Below, piece by piece: positions 34,138-41,415 of a stretch of DNA of 64,000 bases. The DNA is taken from assembly GCA_963736505.1 (NCBI GenBank), contig CAVTOZ010000005.1:558001-622000 (forward strand). The letters run 5' to 3'. The notes beneath the pieces were generated by a model. It was not told the DNA's origin and made no database searches. It saw only the letters and a list, made by a program, of their open reading frames with translations. How positions within the stretch are numbered: the first letter of the stretch is position 1; every line of letters begins with the position of its first letter. Both the position numbers and the translations under genes were made by a program. The stretch comes from Solirubrobacter sp963736505. Lineage in GTDB: Bacteria; Actinomycetota; Thermoleophilia; Solirubrobacterales; Solirubrobacteraceae.

Positions 34138-35344
34138 TGTCGCCGTGCGGGTTGAGCACGAACTTCCTGGCGACGCCTGAGTCGAAGTCCTTGTAGCCCT
34201 GCGGGGCCTCGTCGAGCGTGATCACCGTGGCGTTGACCGCGTCGGCGATGTGCGCGCGGTCGTGCAGGATCATCTGCATCAGGCCGCGGTGGTAGCGCAT
34301 GACGGGGCACTGGCCCGTGGTGAAGGAGTGCGACTTGGCCCAGCCGAGCCCGATCCGGATCGAGAGCGAGCCCTCCTTGGCGGCGTCGTCGGCCGCGCCC
34401 GGGTCGCCCGTCACGTACAGGCCCGGGATGCCCAGCTGGCCGGCGGCGCGGGTGATGTCCATGATCGAGTTGAGCACCGTCGCCGGCGCCTCCTCGCCCG
34501 AGTGCGAGCCGTGGCCGCGCGCCTCGAAGCCGACGGCGTCGACGGCGGCGTCGACCTCGGGCACGCCGAGGACCTCCTGGATCTGGTCCTTCGGGTCGCC
34601 CTTGGAGACGTCGATCGGCTCGCAGCCGAAGCTCTTGGCCTGGGCGAGCCGCTCAGGGATCAGGTCGCCCACGAACACGACCGCGGCGCCGAGCAGCAGC
34701 GCGGAGTAGGCGGCCGCGAGGCCGACCGGGCCCGCGCCCGCGACGTACACCGTCGAGCCCGCCTTGACGCCCGCGGTGTAGGCGCCGTGGAAGCCGGTCG
34801 GGAAGATGTCCGACAGCATCGTCAGGTCGAGGATCTTCTCCATCGCCAGTTCCTTGTCGGGGAACTTCAGGAGGTTCCAGTCCGCGTACGGCACGAGCGC
34901 GTACTCGGCCTGGCCGCCGACCCAGCCGCCCATGTCGACGTAGCCGTACGCCGAGCCCGGCCGGTCGGGGTTGACGTTCTCGCAGACGCCGGTGTGGCCC
35001 TCCTTGCAGTTGCGGCAGCGGCCGCACGCGATGTTGAAGGGCACCGAGACGAGATCGCCCTTCTTGATGAACTCGACGCCGGGGCCGGTCTCGATCACCT
35101 CGCCGGTGATCTCGTGGCCGAGGATCAATCCCTCGGGCGCCGTCGTGCGCCCGCGCACCATGTGCTGGTCGGACCCGCAGATGTTGGTCGACACGACCTT
35201 CAGGATCGCCGCGTGGGGCAGCTTGCGCCCGACGTTGTCGGGATTGACCCCGGGGCCGTCCTGGAGCTCGAAGGTCGGGAAGTCGATGTTCTGTACCTCG
35301 ACCTTGCCGGCGCCGACGTAGGCGACGCCTCTGTTATCGGACAT
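34121..35344 (-). CDS. fdhA: Glutathione-independent formaldehyde dehydrogenase
   Basis: A 407-residue zinc- and NAD-dependent alcohol-dehydrogenase family enzyme of the Pseudomonas FdhA type (formaldehyde dismutase/dehydrogenase). Catalytic zinc ligands are in STNICGSDQHMVRG and GHEITGEV, and the structural zinc cysteines are in ACGRCRNCKEGHTGVC. The N-terminus MSDNRGVAYVGAGKVEVQNI and the VDAVGFEARGHGSH segment (tightly bound NAD pocket) are specific to this subfamily. The start is ATG 35344. It detoxifies formaldehyde in the cytoplasm. Confidence 0.94.
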   Translation of the reverse strand: MSDNRGVAYVGAGKVEVQNIDFPTFELQDGPGVNPDNVGRKLPHAAILKVVSTNICGSDQHMVRGRTTAPEGLILGHEITGEVIETGPGVEFIKKGDLVSVPFNIACGRCRNCKEGHTGVCENVNPDRPGSAYGYVDMGGWVGGQAEYALVPYADWNLLKFPDKELAMEKILDLTMLSDIFPTGFHGAYTAGVKAGSTVYVAGAGPVGLAAAYSALLLGAAVVFVGDLIPERLAQAKSFGCEPIDVSKGDPKDQIQEVLGVPEVDAAVDAVGFEARGHGSHSGEEAPATVLNSIMDITRAAGQLGIPGLYVTGDPGAADDAAKEGSLSIRIGLGWAKSHSFTTGQCPVMRYHRGLMQMILHDRAHIADAVNATVITLDEAPQGYKDFDSGVARKFVLNPHGDIKAAA

Positions 35345-35450
35345 GTGGCTCCCTTCGCTCGTCTACGAGTCGGCTACCCGGTGGCGCGACGGCGGCAGGC
35401 GAAGCTGTCAGGCACGAGACCTCTTGCATGAGACCGCGGGTGCGAGTATG

Positions 35451-35465
35451 GTTTGCAGTGCAAAC
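35451..35465. promoter_or_regulatory. Operator-like palindrome GTTTGC-AGT-GCAAAC
   Basis: A perfect 6-bp inverted repeat with a 3-bp centre, 22 bp upstream of the membrane-protein ATG at 35488 and inside the promoter gap facing fdhA. The second gene of that operon encodes a winged-helix regulator, the obvious candidate ligand (inference). Confidence 0.55.
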
Positions 35466-35487
35466 AAGTTCGTGGATGGAGCGGCGC

Positions 35488-36048
35488 ATGGACCCGAGAC
35501 GACTGCAGGCGGCCGCGGCCGAGTACCCCTATATGCGCGGGCTGCTGCTCATCCCCGCGGGGCTGCTGTTGTTCCTGTCCGCGCTGGGCAACTGGCACTG
35601 GGGCCCGCTGCGCCACGACTGGGTGTTCGTCGCGGCCGCGCTCGTGCTCGGCGCCGGCGCGGCGCTGATCTGGCGCTTCTACAACGTGCGCTATGGGCGC
35701 GTGACGCCGTTGCCGGGGCGGCAGCTGAAGGCGGGCGCCGCGTCCGTGGCGGGGATCGCGGTGATGCTCGGCGGCTCGCTGCTGCTGCGCAGCCGCGCGA
35801 GCTGGTCGCTCGATCTCCCGGTCAACCCGATCCCGGCCACGTTCGCGCTGCTGATGCTCGTCTACTACGCCGCCGTCGTGCGGCTGCGCGTGCACCATGT
35901 GGCGATCTGGGGCTCACTGCTCGTCGTGAGCCTGCTGCCGGTCTGGACCGGCGGCGACCCGAGCAACGTCGGGCTCATCCTCGCCGGGGTGGCGATCATC
36001 GTCGACGGCGTCTTCGACCATCGGGCGATCAGCCATGCCGGAGGCTGA
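35488..36048 (+). CDS. Six-helix membrane protein of unknown function
   Basis: A 186-residue integral membrane protein with about six helices (for example LLLIPAGLLLFLSALGNW and WVFVAAALVLGAGAALI). A short Arg-rich cytoplasmic loop, FYNVRYGRVTPLPGRQLK, separates the first two helices from the rest. It belongs to a conserved actinobacterial pair of membrane protein and winged-helix regulator; the role is unknown. ATG 35488 has GGAG 7 bp upstream; ATG 35476 is a weaker alternative. The downstream regulator gene overlaps by 14 bp. Confidence 0.75.
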   Translation: MDPRRLQAAAAEYPYMRGLLLIPAGLLLFLSALGNWHWGPLRHDWVFVAAALVLGAGAALIWRFYNVRYGRVTPLPGRQLKAGAASVAGIAVMLGGSLLLRSRASWSLDLPVNPIPATFALLMLVYYAAVVRLRVHHVAIWGSLLVVSLLPVWTGGDPSNVGLILAGVAIIVDGVFDHRAISHAGG

Positions 36049-36346
36049 CGGCGAGCTCGTCCTCGACCGGCTCGTCCACGAGCCGGGCCGGCTGGCGATC
36101 CTGACCGTGTTGTCGTCGGTCAGCGACGCCGACTTCGTCTTCCTGCAGCGGACCATCGGGTTGACCAACGGCAACCTGTCCAGCCACCTCACGAAGCTCG
36201 AGGACGCCGGCCTGGTCGTGATCGCCAAGCGCTTCGTGGGCCGCAAGCCGAACACCAAGGTCTCCCTCACGGCGCTCGGCAAGCGGCGCATCGCCCGTCA
36301 CTGGGAGCAGCTCGAGCGGCTCAAGCGGCTCCCGGAGGACCTCTAG
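36035..36346 (+). CDS. Winged-helix transcriptional regulator (HTH_34 type)
   Basis: A 103-residue MarR/ArsR-like winged helix protein: LVHEPGRLAILTVLSSV, then recognition helix LTNGNLSSHLTKLEDAGLVV and wing AKRFVGRKPNTKVSLTALGKRRI. This is the compact HTH_34 form found fused or paired with small membrane proteins. It overlaps the upstream gene by 14 bp and probably autoregulates via the GTTTGC palindrome. Its stop shares a CTAG with the converging csbD-like gene. Confidence 0.88.
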   Translation: MPEADGELVLDRLVHEPGRLAILTVLSSVSDADFVFLQRTIGLTNGNLSSHLTKLEDAGLVVIAKRFVGRKPNTKVSLTALGKRRIARHWEQLERLKRLPEDL

Positions 36347-36516
36347 TCCTTGCCGACGGCGTCCTTGAGCTTGTCGCTCGCGTCGCCGACCTTGTCCTTC
36401 ACCGCGCCGCTGGCGCGGTCGACCTTGCCCTCGCGCTTGAGGCTGTCGTCGTCGGTGAGGTCGCCCGCGGCTTCCTTCGTGCGGCCCTTGAGATCGTCCA
36501 GCTTGCCATCGCCCAT
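36343..36516 (-). CDS. CsbD-family stress protein, 57 aa
   Basis: A short gene read leftward from ATG 36516 with a perfect AAAGGAG site. The 57-residue product is highly charged and helical: it starts MGDGKLDDLKGRTKEAAGDL and ends KVGDASDKLKDAVGKD. This is the CsbD pattern of Lys/Asp/Gly-rich repeats (KxxxxxxKxxxGxxxxxD). CsbD proteins are abundant general-stress proteins of unknown mechanism. GGGTAG at 36549-36554 on this strand resembles a SigB/SigF -10, but no good -35 is spaced from it. Confidence 0.85.
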   Translation of the reverse strand: MGDGKLDDLKGRTKEAAGDLTDDDSLKREGKVDRASGAVKDKVGDASDKLKDAVGKD

Positions 36517-36568
36517 GGTGGGCTCCTTTCGCTCTGGTTGCGGTCGCCCTACCCGAACTCGGCGAGAA

Positions 36569-37219
36569 CTACTTGACGACGGGAGCTGACAACGCCCCGA
36601 CGACCGCGTCGGTGTCGGCCACGATCGCGTCGCCGGCGAACGCGAGCGACTCGAGCGCGCGCTCGCCCGCGGCGGCGTCGCCGCAGCCGCAGGCGTCGCG
36701 GACGACGACCGGGACGTAGCCGAGGTCCGCCGAGTGGCGCACGGTCGGCTCGATCCCGACCTCGAGCGCGACGCCGGCGATCAGGTACGCGCGCACGCCG
36801 CAGTCGCGCAGCACGATGTCCAGCGGCGTCCCCGCGAACGCCGACATCGTGATCTTGTCGAGCACGGCCTCGCTCGCGCGCGGCGCGAGCTCGGGCACCA
36901 GCTCGAACCCGGGCGAGCCGTGCGGGATCAGCGGGCGCGTCTCGGACGCGTGCGCCTTGCGCTGCCAGGCCTTGGCCTGGCGCAGCTGGAACACGCCCTC
37001 CAGCTCGGTCGGCATCGAGTAGTGGCGCATGAACACGGTCCGCACGCGCCGCGCCCGGGCGGCTTCGAGCACCCGCAGGACGTTCGCCAGTACGCGGTCG
37101 CCGTCCGCGATCTGCCGCAGGATCCCGACCTGCATGTCGTAGACGACGAGCGCGAGGGTCGACGGCACCAGCGCGTCGGCGAGCGACTCGGGGATGTCGA
37201 GGTCGTTGAACCGGTCCAT
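36569..37219 (-). CDS. Isochorismatase-fold protein lacking the catalytic Cys
   Basis: A 216-residue isochorismatase-like hydrolase. The catalytic Asp (ALVVYDMQVG) and Lys (VLDKITM) are in place. Where cysteine hydrolases have the nucleophilic Cys (consensus GV.T..CV..T), this protein has GVALEVGIEPTVRHS, with Gly in its place. True isochorismatases of the PhzD/EntB type use Asp/Lys with a Gly there, so it may hydrolyse a vinyl ether, or it may be inactive. The start is ATG 37219. It has no obvious pathway neighbours. Confidence 0.82.
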   Translation of the reverse strand: MDRFNDLDIPESLADALVPSTLALVVYDMQVGILRQIADGDRVLANVLRVLEAARARRVRTVFMRHYSMPTELEGVFQLRQAKAWQRKAHASETRPLIPHGSPGFELVPELAPRASEAVLDKITMSAFAGTPLDIVLRDCGVRAYLIAGVALEVGIEPTVRHSADLGYVPVVVRDACGCGDAAAGERALESLAFAGDAIVADTDAVVGALSAPVVK

Positions 37220-37242
37220 GTCACGGAACGCTAGTCCCGCGA

Positions 37243-38904
37243 CTACGCCGACGGCACGAGCGCGGCTTCGGCGAGCCGTCCGAACAGCCGCGGCGGGCAG
37301 CGGCGGTCGCCGAGCCCGCAGGTCCAGTCGCGCCGCCGCAGCACGCGCGGGGCGAGGCGCACGCGCACCTTGACGGCGTCGAGGCAGCGCTTCGCTCCCC
37401 AGCGCAGCCGCCCGTGCACGAACGAGATCGTGGCCGTGCCGCAGTGGTCGCCGCCCTCGCCCTGGACGAGGTCGCAGTCGACGCGCACCGCGCCGGCGCG
37501 CGTGCACCTGAGCAGGGTGGTGCCCTCGCCCGGCAGCACCCTGGCCTTGACGCCGACGGCGACCAGCGCCGCCGTCTCCTCCGGCAGCCACGGCGACGGG
37601 AAGACGCGCGCGCGGTCGAACGCGCGCCGGCCGAAGCCGTCGACGGCGACGATCGAGACCATGTGCGGCCGGGCCCGCAGCGGCGGCAGCGGCAGCCGCG
37701 AGACGCCGGCGCCGAGCGCCTGCGTCGTCGTGTGGCCGGCGACCGTGAGCGTGACCGTGGCCGGCAGCGTCAGCGCCACGCTGACGGCGCCCGCGCGGCC
37801 GGGCGCGAAGACGCGGTCGCGGTCGCGCAGCACCGCGGCCGCCATCATGCCCGGCGCCGGCGGAGCGATGTAGCGCACGAGCGCGCCGTCGTCGTCGTCG
37901 GCGACGTCCCCCTCGGCGGTGGCGAACAGCACGCCGCCGTCCGCCGTCGGCGCGACGTCGCCGAGTTGCTCGGTGTCGAGACCCGACGCGGGCGCGCCGG
38001 TCAGGCGCTGCTCGAGCCCGCGCGGCGCGGTCGCCGTGAACGGGCCGCCGCCGGCGATCGCCGTCTGCGTCCCGTCGGCGGCGCGACGCAACACGCGGCC
38101 GCCGTCGGTGAAGAGCAGCCCGCCGCCGGGCTCGGCGGCGACGCTGCCGGGATCGTGGCTGCGGAGCACCTCGGCGATCGTGCCGTCCGGCGCCACGCGA
38201 TCGATCCGCGAGAGGAAGCCTTCGGCGATCAGGACGCCGCCGTCGGCGGCGACGTCGATCCCGGAGACGCTGAGCCCGACCGAGGTCGCGGGCTGCCCGT
38301 GCAGGTCGACCGGATCCAACGCCTCGGTCCCGTCGCCGGCGATCGTCGCGATCCGCCCATCCGGACCGACGCGCCGCACGAGCTTGCCTTCGAGCGCGAC
38401 CACGAAGCCGCCGCCGGGCGCGGCGGCGACGTCGTTGGGATTCGTGAGCCGCGCCTGCGTCGCCGGTACGCCGTCGGCGCGACTCGTCCCGCCGCCCGCG
38501 ACCGTCGTGATGACGCCGTTCGGGTCGACCATCCGGACGCGGTCGGCGAAGGGGTCGACGAAGAGGAAGCCGCCGCCGGGCAGCGGCGCGAGCTCGCCGG
38601 CCGTGAGCTCGGCGCGCAGCGCCGGGCCGCCGTCGCCGCTGAAGCCGGACTGGATCGACCCCGCGACCTTGCGGATCACGCCCTGCGGATCGACGCGCAG
38701 GATCGACGGGCCGGAGCCGACGAGGAAGCCGCCTCCGGGCAGCGGGGCGACCGTCGCGCCCTGGAGCAGGCCGGCGCGGGTGGCGGGGTCGCCGTCGAGG
38801 ACGCGCGCCGCCGTGCCGGTGCCCGCCACCGTGTACACCTCGCCGGCCGCCTGCGCGGTCGCGCACGGCACCAGCAGCAGGAGGGCGAGCAGGACGATCC
38901 GCAC
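37243..38904 (-). CDS. Secreted NHL-repeat protein
   Basis: A 553-residue exported propeller protein. The signal is VRIVLLALLLLVPCATAQAAG. NHL-type repeats follow with a regular cadence (VYTVAGTGTAARVLDGD, IRKVAGSIQSGFSGDGGPA, ITTVAGGGTSRADGVPAT, IATIAGDGTEALD), each with an APLPGGGFLF-like strand. The C-terminal ~150 residues are a Cys-containing beta domain (TLLRCTRAGAVRVDCDLV, DWTCGLGDRRCPPRLF). The start is GTG 38904. One copy of the TTMAGGG-N7-CCGATTG motif lies 33 bp upstream. The function is unknown, probably surface protein interaction. Confidence 0.85.
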   Translation of the reverse strand: MRIVLLALLLLVPCATAQAAGEVYTVAGTGTAARVLDGDPATRAGLLQGATVAPLPGGGFLVGSGPSILRVDPQGVIRKVAGSIQSGFSGDGGPALRAELTAGELAPLPGGGFLFVDPFADRVRMVDPNGVITTVAGGGTSRADGVPATQARLTNPNDVAAAPGGGFVVALEGKLVRRVGPDGRIATIAGDGTEALDPVDLHGQPATSVGLSVSGIDVAADGGVLIAEGFLSRIDRVAPDGTIAEVLRSHDPGSVAAEPGGGLLFTDGGRVLRRAADGTQTAIAGGGPFTATAPRGLEQRLTGAPASGLDTEQLGDVAPTADGGVLFATAEGDVADDDDGALVRYIAPPAPGMMAAAVLRDRDRVFAPGRAGAVSVALTLPATVTLTVAGHTTTQALGAGVSRLPLPPLRARPHMVSIVAVDGFGRRAFDRARVFPSPWLPEETAALVAVGVKARVLPGEGTTLLRCTRAGAVRVDCDLVQGEGGDHCGTATISFVHGRLRWGAKRCLDAVKVRVRLAPRVLRRRDWTCGLGDRRCPPRLFGRLAEAALVPSA

Positions 38905-38937
38905 GGCGCGAGCATCCCGCCCCGCGCTCGGCCGCGG

Positions 38938-38963
38938 CAATCGGGGAGACGCCCTTAAGTTGC
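38938..38963 (-). promoter_or_regulatory. 26-bp promoter-like motif, copy 1 (upstream of NHL gene)
   Basis: Minus strand GCAAC-TTAAGGG-N7-CCGATTG, ending 33 bp before GTG 38904. It is the same layout and spacing as the copies at 39416, 45532 and 52388. Confidence 0.6.
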
Positions 38964-39380
38964 GCGCGCGTGCCGGCTCTGCGGATGCCGCGGCAGCCCG
39001 TCGTCCGGGATCGCCTCCCACGGCGCCGCCGAGCTGACGAACTGACGCACGCTCGGGCGGATCCCGGGGTCGGAGTCGAACGCGCCCATGCGGATCCCGA
39101 TCGGATCGGCGTGGCTCGGGTTGCGCCCGAACAGCGACGAGCCGCAATCCCCGCAGAACCACTTCTCGCCGCCGCCCTCCGGCTGCCACATCCGCAGCCG
39201 GTCGTGGCCCGCGACGACCCTGAACGCGCCCGCGGCGGGATGCGCGTTCGGCGACGCGGCGGCGCCGCTGCGGCGCTGGCAGCGGCGGCAGTGGCAGTAG
39301 CTCGCGGCCACGAGCGGCGCGGACACCTCGAACCGCACGGCGCCGCAGTTGCAGCCGCCCGTGAGAGGCAGGCGGGTCAT
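38955..39380 (-). CDS. GFA-family (Mss4-like) zinc protein
   Basis: A 141-residue protein of the glutathione-dependent formaldehyde-activating (GFA) fold. Zinc cysteines occur as GGCNCGAV near residue 9, CHCRRCQRRSG and CGDCGSSLFG. GFA proteins fold around two zinc ions; many are not formaldehyde enzymes, and this genome fragment's fdhA does not need glutathione. The start is ATG 39380. The 3' end lies over the promoter motif of the NHL gene. Confidence 0.88.
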   Translation of the reverse strand: MTRLPLTGGCNCGAVRFEVSAPLVAASYCHCRRCQRRSGAAASPNAHPAAGAFRVVAGHDRLRMWQPEGGGEKWFCGDCGSSLFGRNPSHADPIGIRMGAFDSDPGIRPSVRQFVSSAAPWEAIPDDGLPRHPQSRHARAT

Positions 39381-39415
39381 CGCGCCATCATCGCCCCTTC
39401 GCGGCCGGCGTCCAA

Positions 39416-39441
39416 CAAAGTTCAGGGGCGCCGACCGATTG
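39416..39441 (+). promoter_or_regulatory. 26-bp promoter-like motif, copy 2 (upstream of 39505 gene)
   Basis: CAAAG-TTCAGGG-N7-CCGATTG, 63 bp before ATG 39505. Spacing is identical to the other three copies. Confidence 0.6.
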
Positions 39442-39504
39442 TCGCCCGCGCGCGGGGGCCGTAGCGTCGAGGGCTTGCCCTCGAGCTCCCCCCGGAGGTA
39501 CCGG

Positions 39505-39951
39505 ATGCGCCGCCTTTTGATCACCGCCGCCCTCGTCGCCATGGTCGGCCTCGTCGTCACCTCGACCGGGCACGCCGCGGGCAGCGCCGCGGCGCTGAAG
39601 ACCCGGCACGGGAAGCTCGGCACGTTCCTCGTGGACGGCAAGGGCCGCACCCTCTACCTGTTCCAGAAGGACTCCAACGGCAAGAGCCGCTGCGCCGGCG
39701 CCTGCGCGGACAACTGGCCGCCGCTGCTGACGACCGGCAAGGCGAAGGCCTCCGGCGGCGCGCGCAAGGCGCTGCTCGGGACGCTCAAGCGCGCCGACGG
39801 GACCACGCAGGTGACCTACAAGGGCCACCCGCTGTACCACTTCGTGCAGGACACGAAGCCGGGCGACACCAAGGGCCAGGGCGTCAGCGCCTTCGGCGCC
39901 AAGTGGTACGCGGTCGCGTCGTCGGGCAAGCGGCTCGGCGGCGGCTACTAG
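39505..39951 (+). CDS. Secreted protein with two Yx(FWY)xxD repeats
   Basis: A 148-residue exported protein of the COG4315 type. The signal peptide is MRRLLITAALVAMVGLVVTS. Two repeats carry the family motif, TLYLFQKDSNGKSRCAGACADNW and PLYHFVQDTKPGD; the Cys pair in the first may form a disulfide. It is probably a small cell-surface protein; the function is not known. ATG 39505 has GGAGG upstream and the conserved promoter-like motif 63 bp further. Its stop shares a CTAG with the FAD monooxygenase gene. Confidence 0.87.
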   Translation: MRRLLITAALVAMVGLVVTSTGHAAGSAAALKTRHGKLGTFLVDGKGRTLYLFQKDSNGKSRCAGACADNWPPLLTTGKAKASGGARKALLGTLKRADGTTQVTYKGHPLYHFVQDTKPGDTKGQGVSAFGAKWYAVASSGKRLGGGY

Positions 39952-41345
39952 TAGGCGGCCACCGCCTCCCGCAGCTCCGTGCCGGCCGGCAGCACGCCGG
40001 CCGGCCTGCCGTCCGGCCGGACGAGCACCGCCGCGTCGTCTCCCGCGCCGACCGCGCGCGCCGCGACCGGGTCGAGACGCTCGACCGCGACCGGCACGCG
40101 GGTCGCCACCGAGGCCGCCGCCGCGTTCCAGGCGGGGCCGGCCAGCAGCGTGAACCCCGTGCCGAGCAGGTCCAGCGTCGACCGCTCCCCCGTCCAGACG
40201 TGCGGGATCCGGCCGCCGAGGTCCGCGTGGATCGCCTGCTCGGTCGTGCGGAGCGAGCCGCGCGGATCGGCCGAGCGCGCGGCGGTGTGCTCGGCGACGG
40301 GCCGGCGCTCGGCCTCGTAGCTGTCCAGCAGCGCCGGCCTCGCCCACCCGCGCAGCACCCACGCGAGCTTCCAGCCGAGGTCGAACCCGTCGTGCAGAGC
40401 GAGGTTCAGGCCGGTCCCGCCGCGCGGCGTCACGCGGTGCGCGGCGTCGCCCGCGAGGAGGACCGGGCCGGCGCGGAAGGTCTCCGCCAGCTGCGCCGCG
40501 GAGGAGAAGCCGCGCGACTGCTCGATCCGCACCGGCAGCCCGGGCACGCCGGCGCCGAGACGGACAAGCTCCCCGGCGCGGCGCGCGGCGGGCGTCTCCG
40601 CGTCGCCGGTCGAGAGCCCGAGCAGCCAGCGGTCCGAGCGGCCGGCGGGCAGGAACGAGACGGCCGCCTCCGGGCGCGTCATCGAGTAGATCAGATGCCG
40701 GTGCGGGCCGACGACGTCCCACAGCGGCGCGCGGAACACCGTCGTGAAGCCCGCCATCACGCCGTCGTCGCCGCGCAGCGCGATGCCGAGCGCGTCGCGG
40801 ACCGCGCTGCGCGCGCCGTCGGCGGCGACCACGTAGCGGGCATGGACGGCGCGCTCGGCGCCCGTGCGGACGTCGCGCAGCGTGGCGAGCGCCCCGTCCG
40901 TCCCGGCCCGGACGCCGGTGACCTCGGTGCCGAGCTCGACGCGCTGCCCGCGCAGGTGCGCGAGCAGCAGCGGCTCGACGTCGTCCTGCGCGACGCACGC
41001 CGGCTCGACCGGGCTCAGCACCCGGCTCTGCTCCCGGCTCGGATAGCCGACCTGGAGCGCCGACCCGTCCGCGGCGCCGGCCAGCGTCTCGGCGAGCAGC
41101 ATCCGCGGGTCGACGTCGACGCTGTGCTCGCGCACCGCCCGCTCGAGCCCCCAGGTCCGCATCAGCTCCATCGAGCGCAGGCTGAGCACGGTGGCGCGCG
41201 GATGCGAGGAGAGGACCGTGCGGCGCTCGACCAGCAGGGGCGCGATCCCGTGGCGCGCCAGCTCGACCGCCGCGGCGAGTCCGGCCGGGCCGGCGCCGAC
41301 CACGAGCACGGGCACGTCTTCGATGTCGTCGGTGGCGAAGTGCAT
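39948..41345 (-). CDS. FAD-dependent aromatic monooxygenase
   Basis: A 465-residue group A flavin hydroxylase (PHBH-fold). The ADP motif is VLVVGAGPAGLAAAVELARHG near residue 14, and DG-type YVVAADGARSAVRDALG and the GD motif VLLAGDAAHRVTPRGGTGLN follow in order. A C-terminal thioredoxin-like domain (ERLDPVAARAVGAGDDAAVLVRPDG) matches the phenol-hydroxylase/RdmE group. The substrate is an unidentified aromatic compound. ATG 41345 is chosen; the frame extends 14 codons further. It is divergent from the broken LuxR gene. Confidence 0.9.
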   Translation of the reverse strand: MHFATDDIEDVPVLVVGAGPAGLAAAVELARHGIAPLLVERRTVLSSHPRATVLSLRSMELMRTWGLERAVREHSVDVDPRMLLAETLAGAADGSALQVGYPSREQSRVLSPVEPACVAQDDVEPLLLAHLRGQRVELGTEVTGVRAGTDGALATLRDVRTGAERAVHARYVVAADGARSAVRDALGIALRGDDGVMAGFTTVFRAPLWDVVGPHRHLIYSMTRPEAAVSFLPAGRSDRWLLGLSTGDAETPAARRAGELVRLGAGVPGLPVRIEQSRGFSSAAQLAETFRAGPVLLAGDAAHRVTPRGGTGLNLALHDGFDLGWKLAWVLRGWARPALLDSYEAERRPVAEHTAARSADPRGSLRTTEQAIHADLGGRIPHVWTGERSTLDLLGTGFTLLAGPAWNAAAASVATRVPVAVERLDPVAARAVGAGDDAAVLVRPDGRPAGVLPAGTELREAVAAY

Positions 41346-41415
41346 GGACGCCAGAGTGCGCCCGGCGAGCCGCGTCCGCCTGAGCAACGGCTACTCAATC
41401 GATCACACTCCGCTC

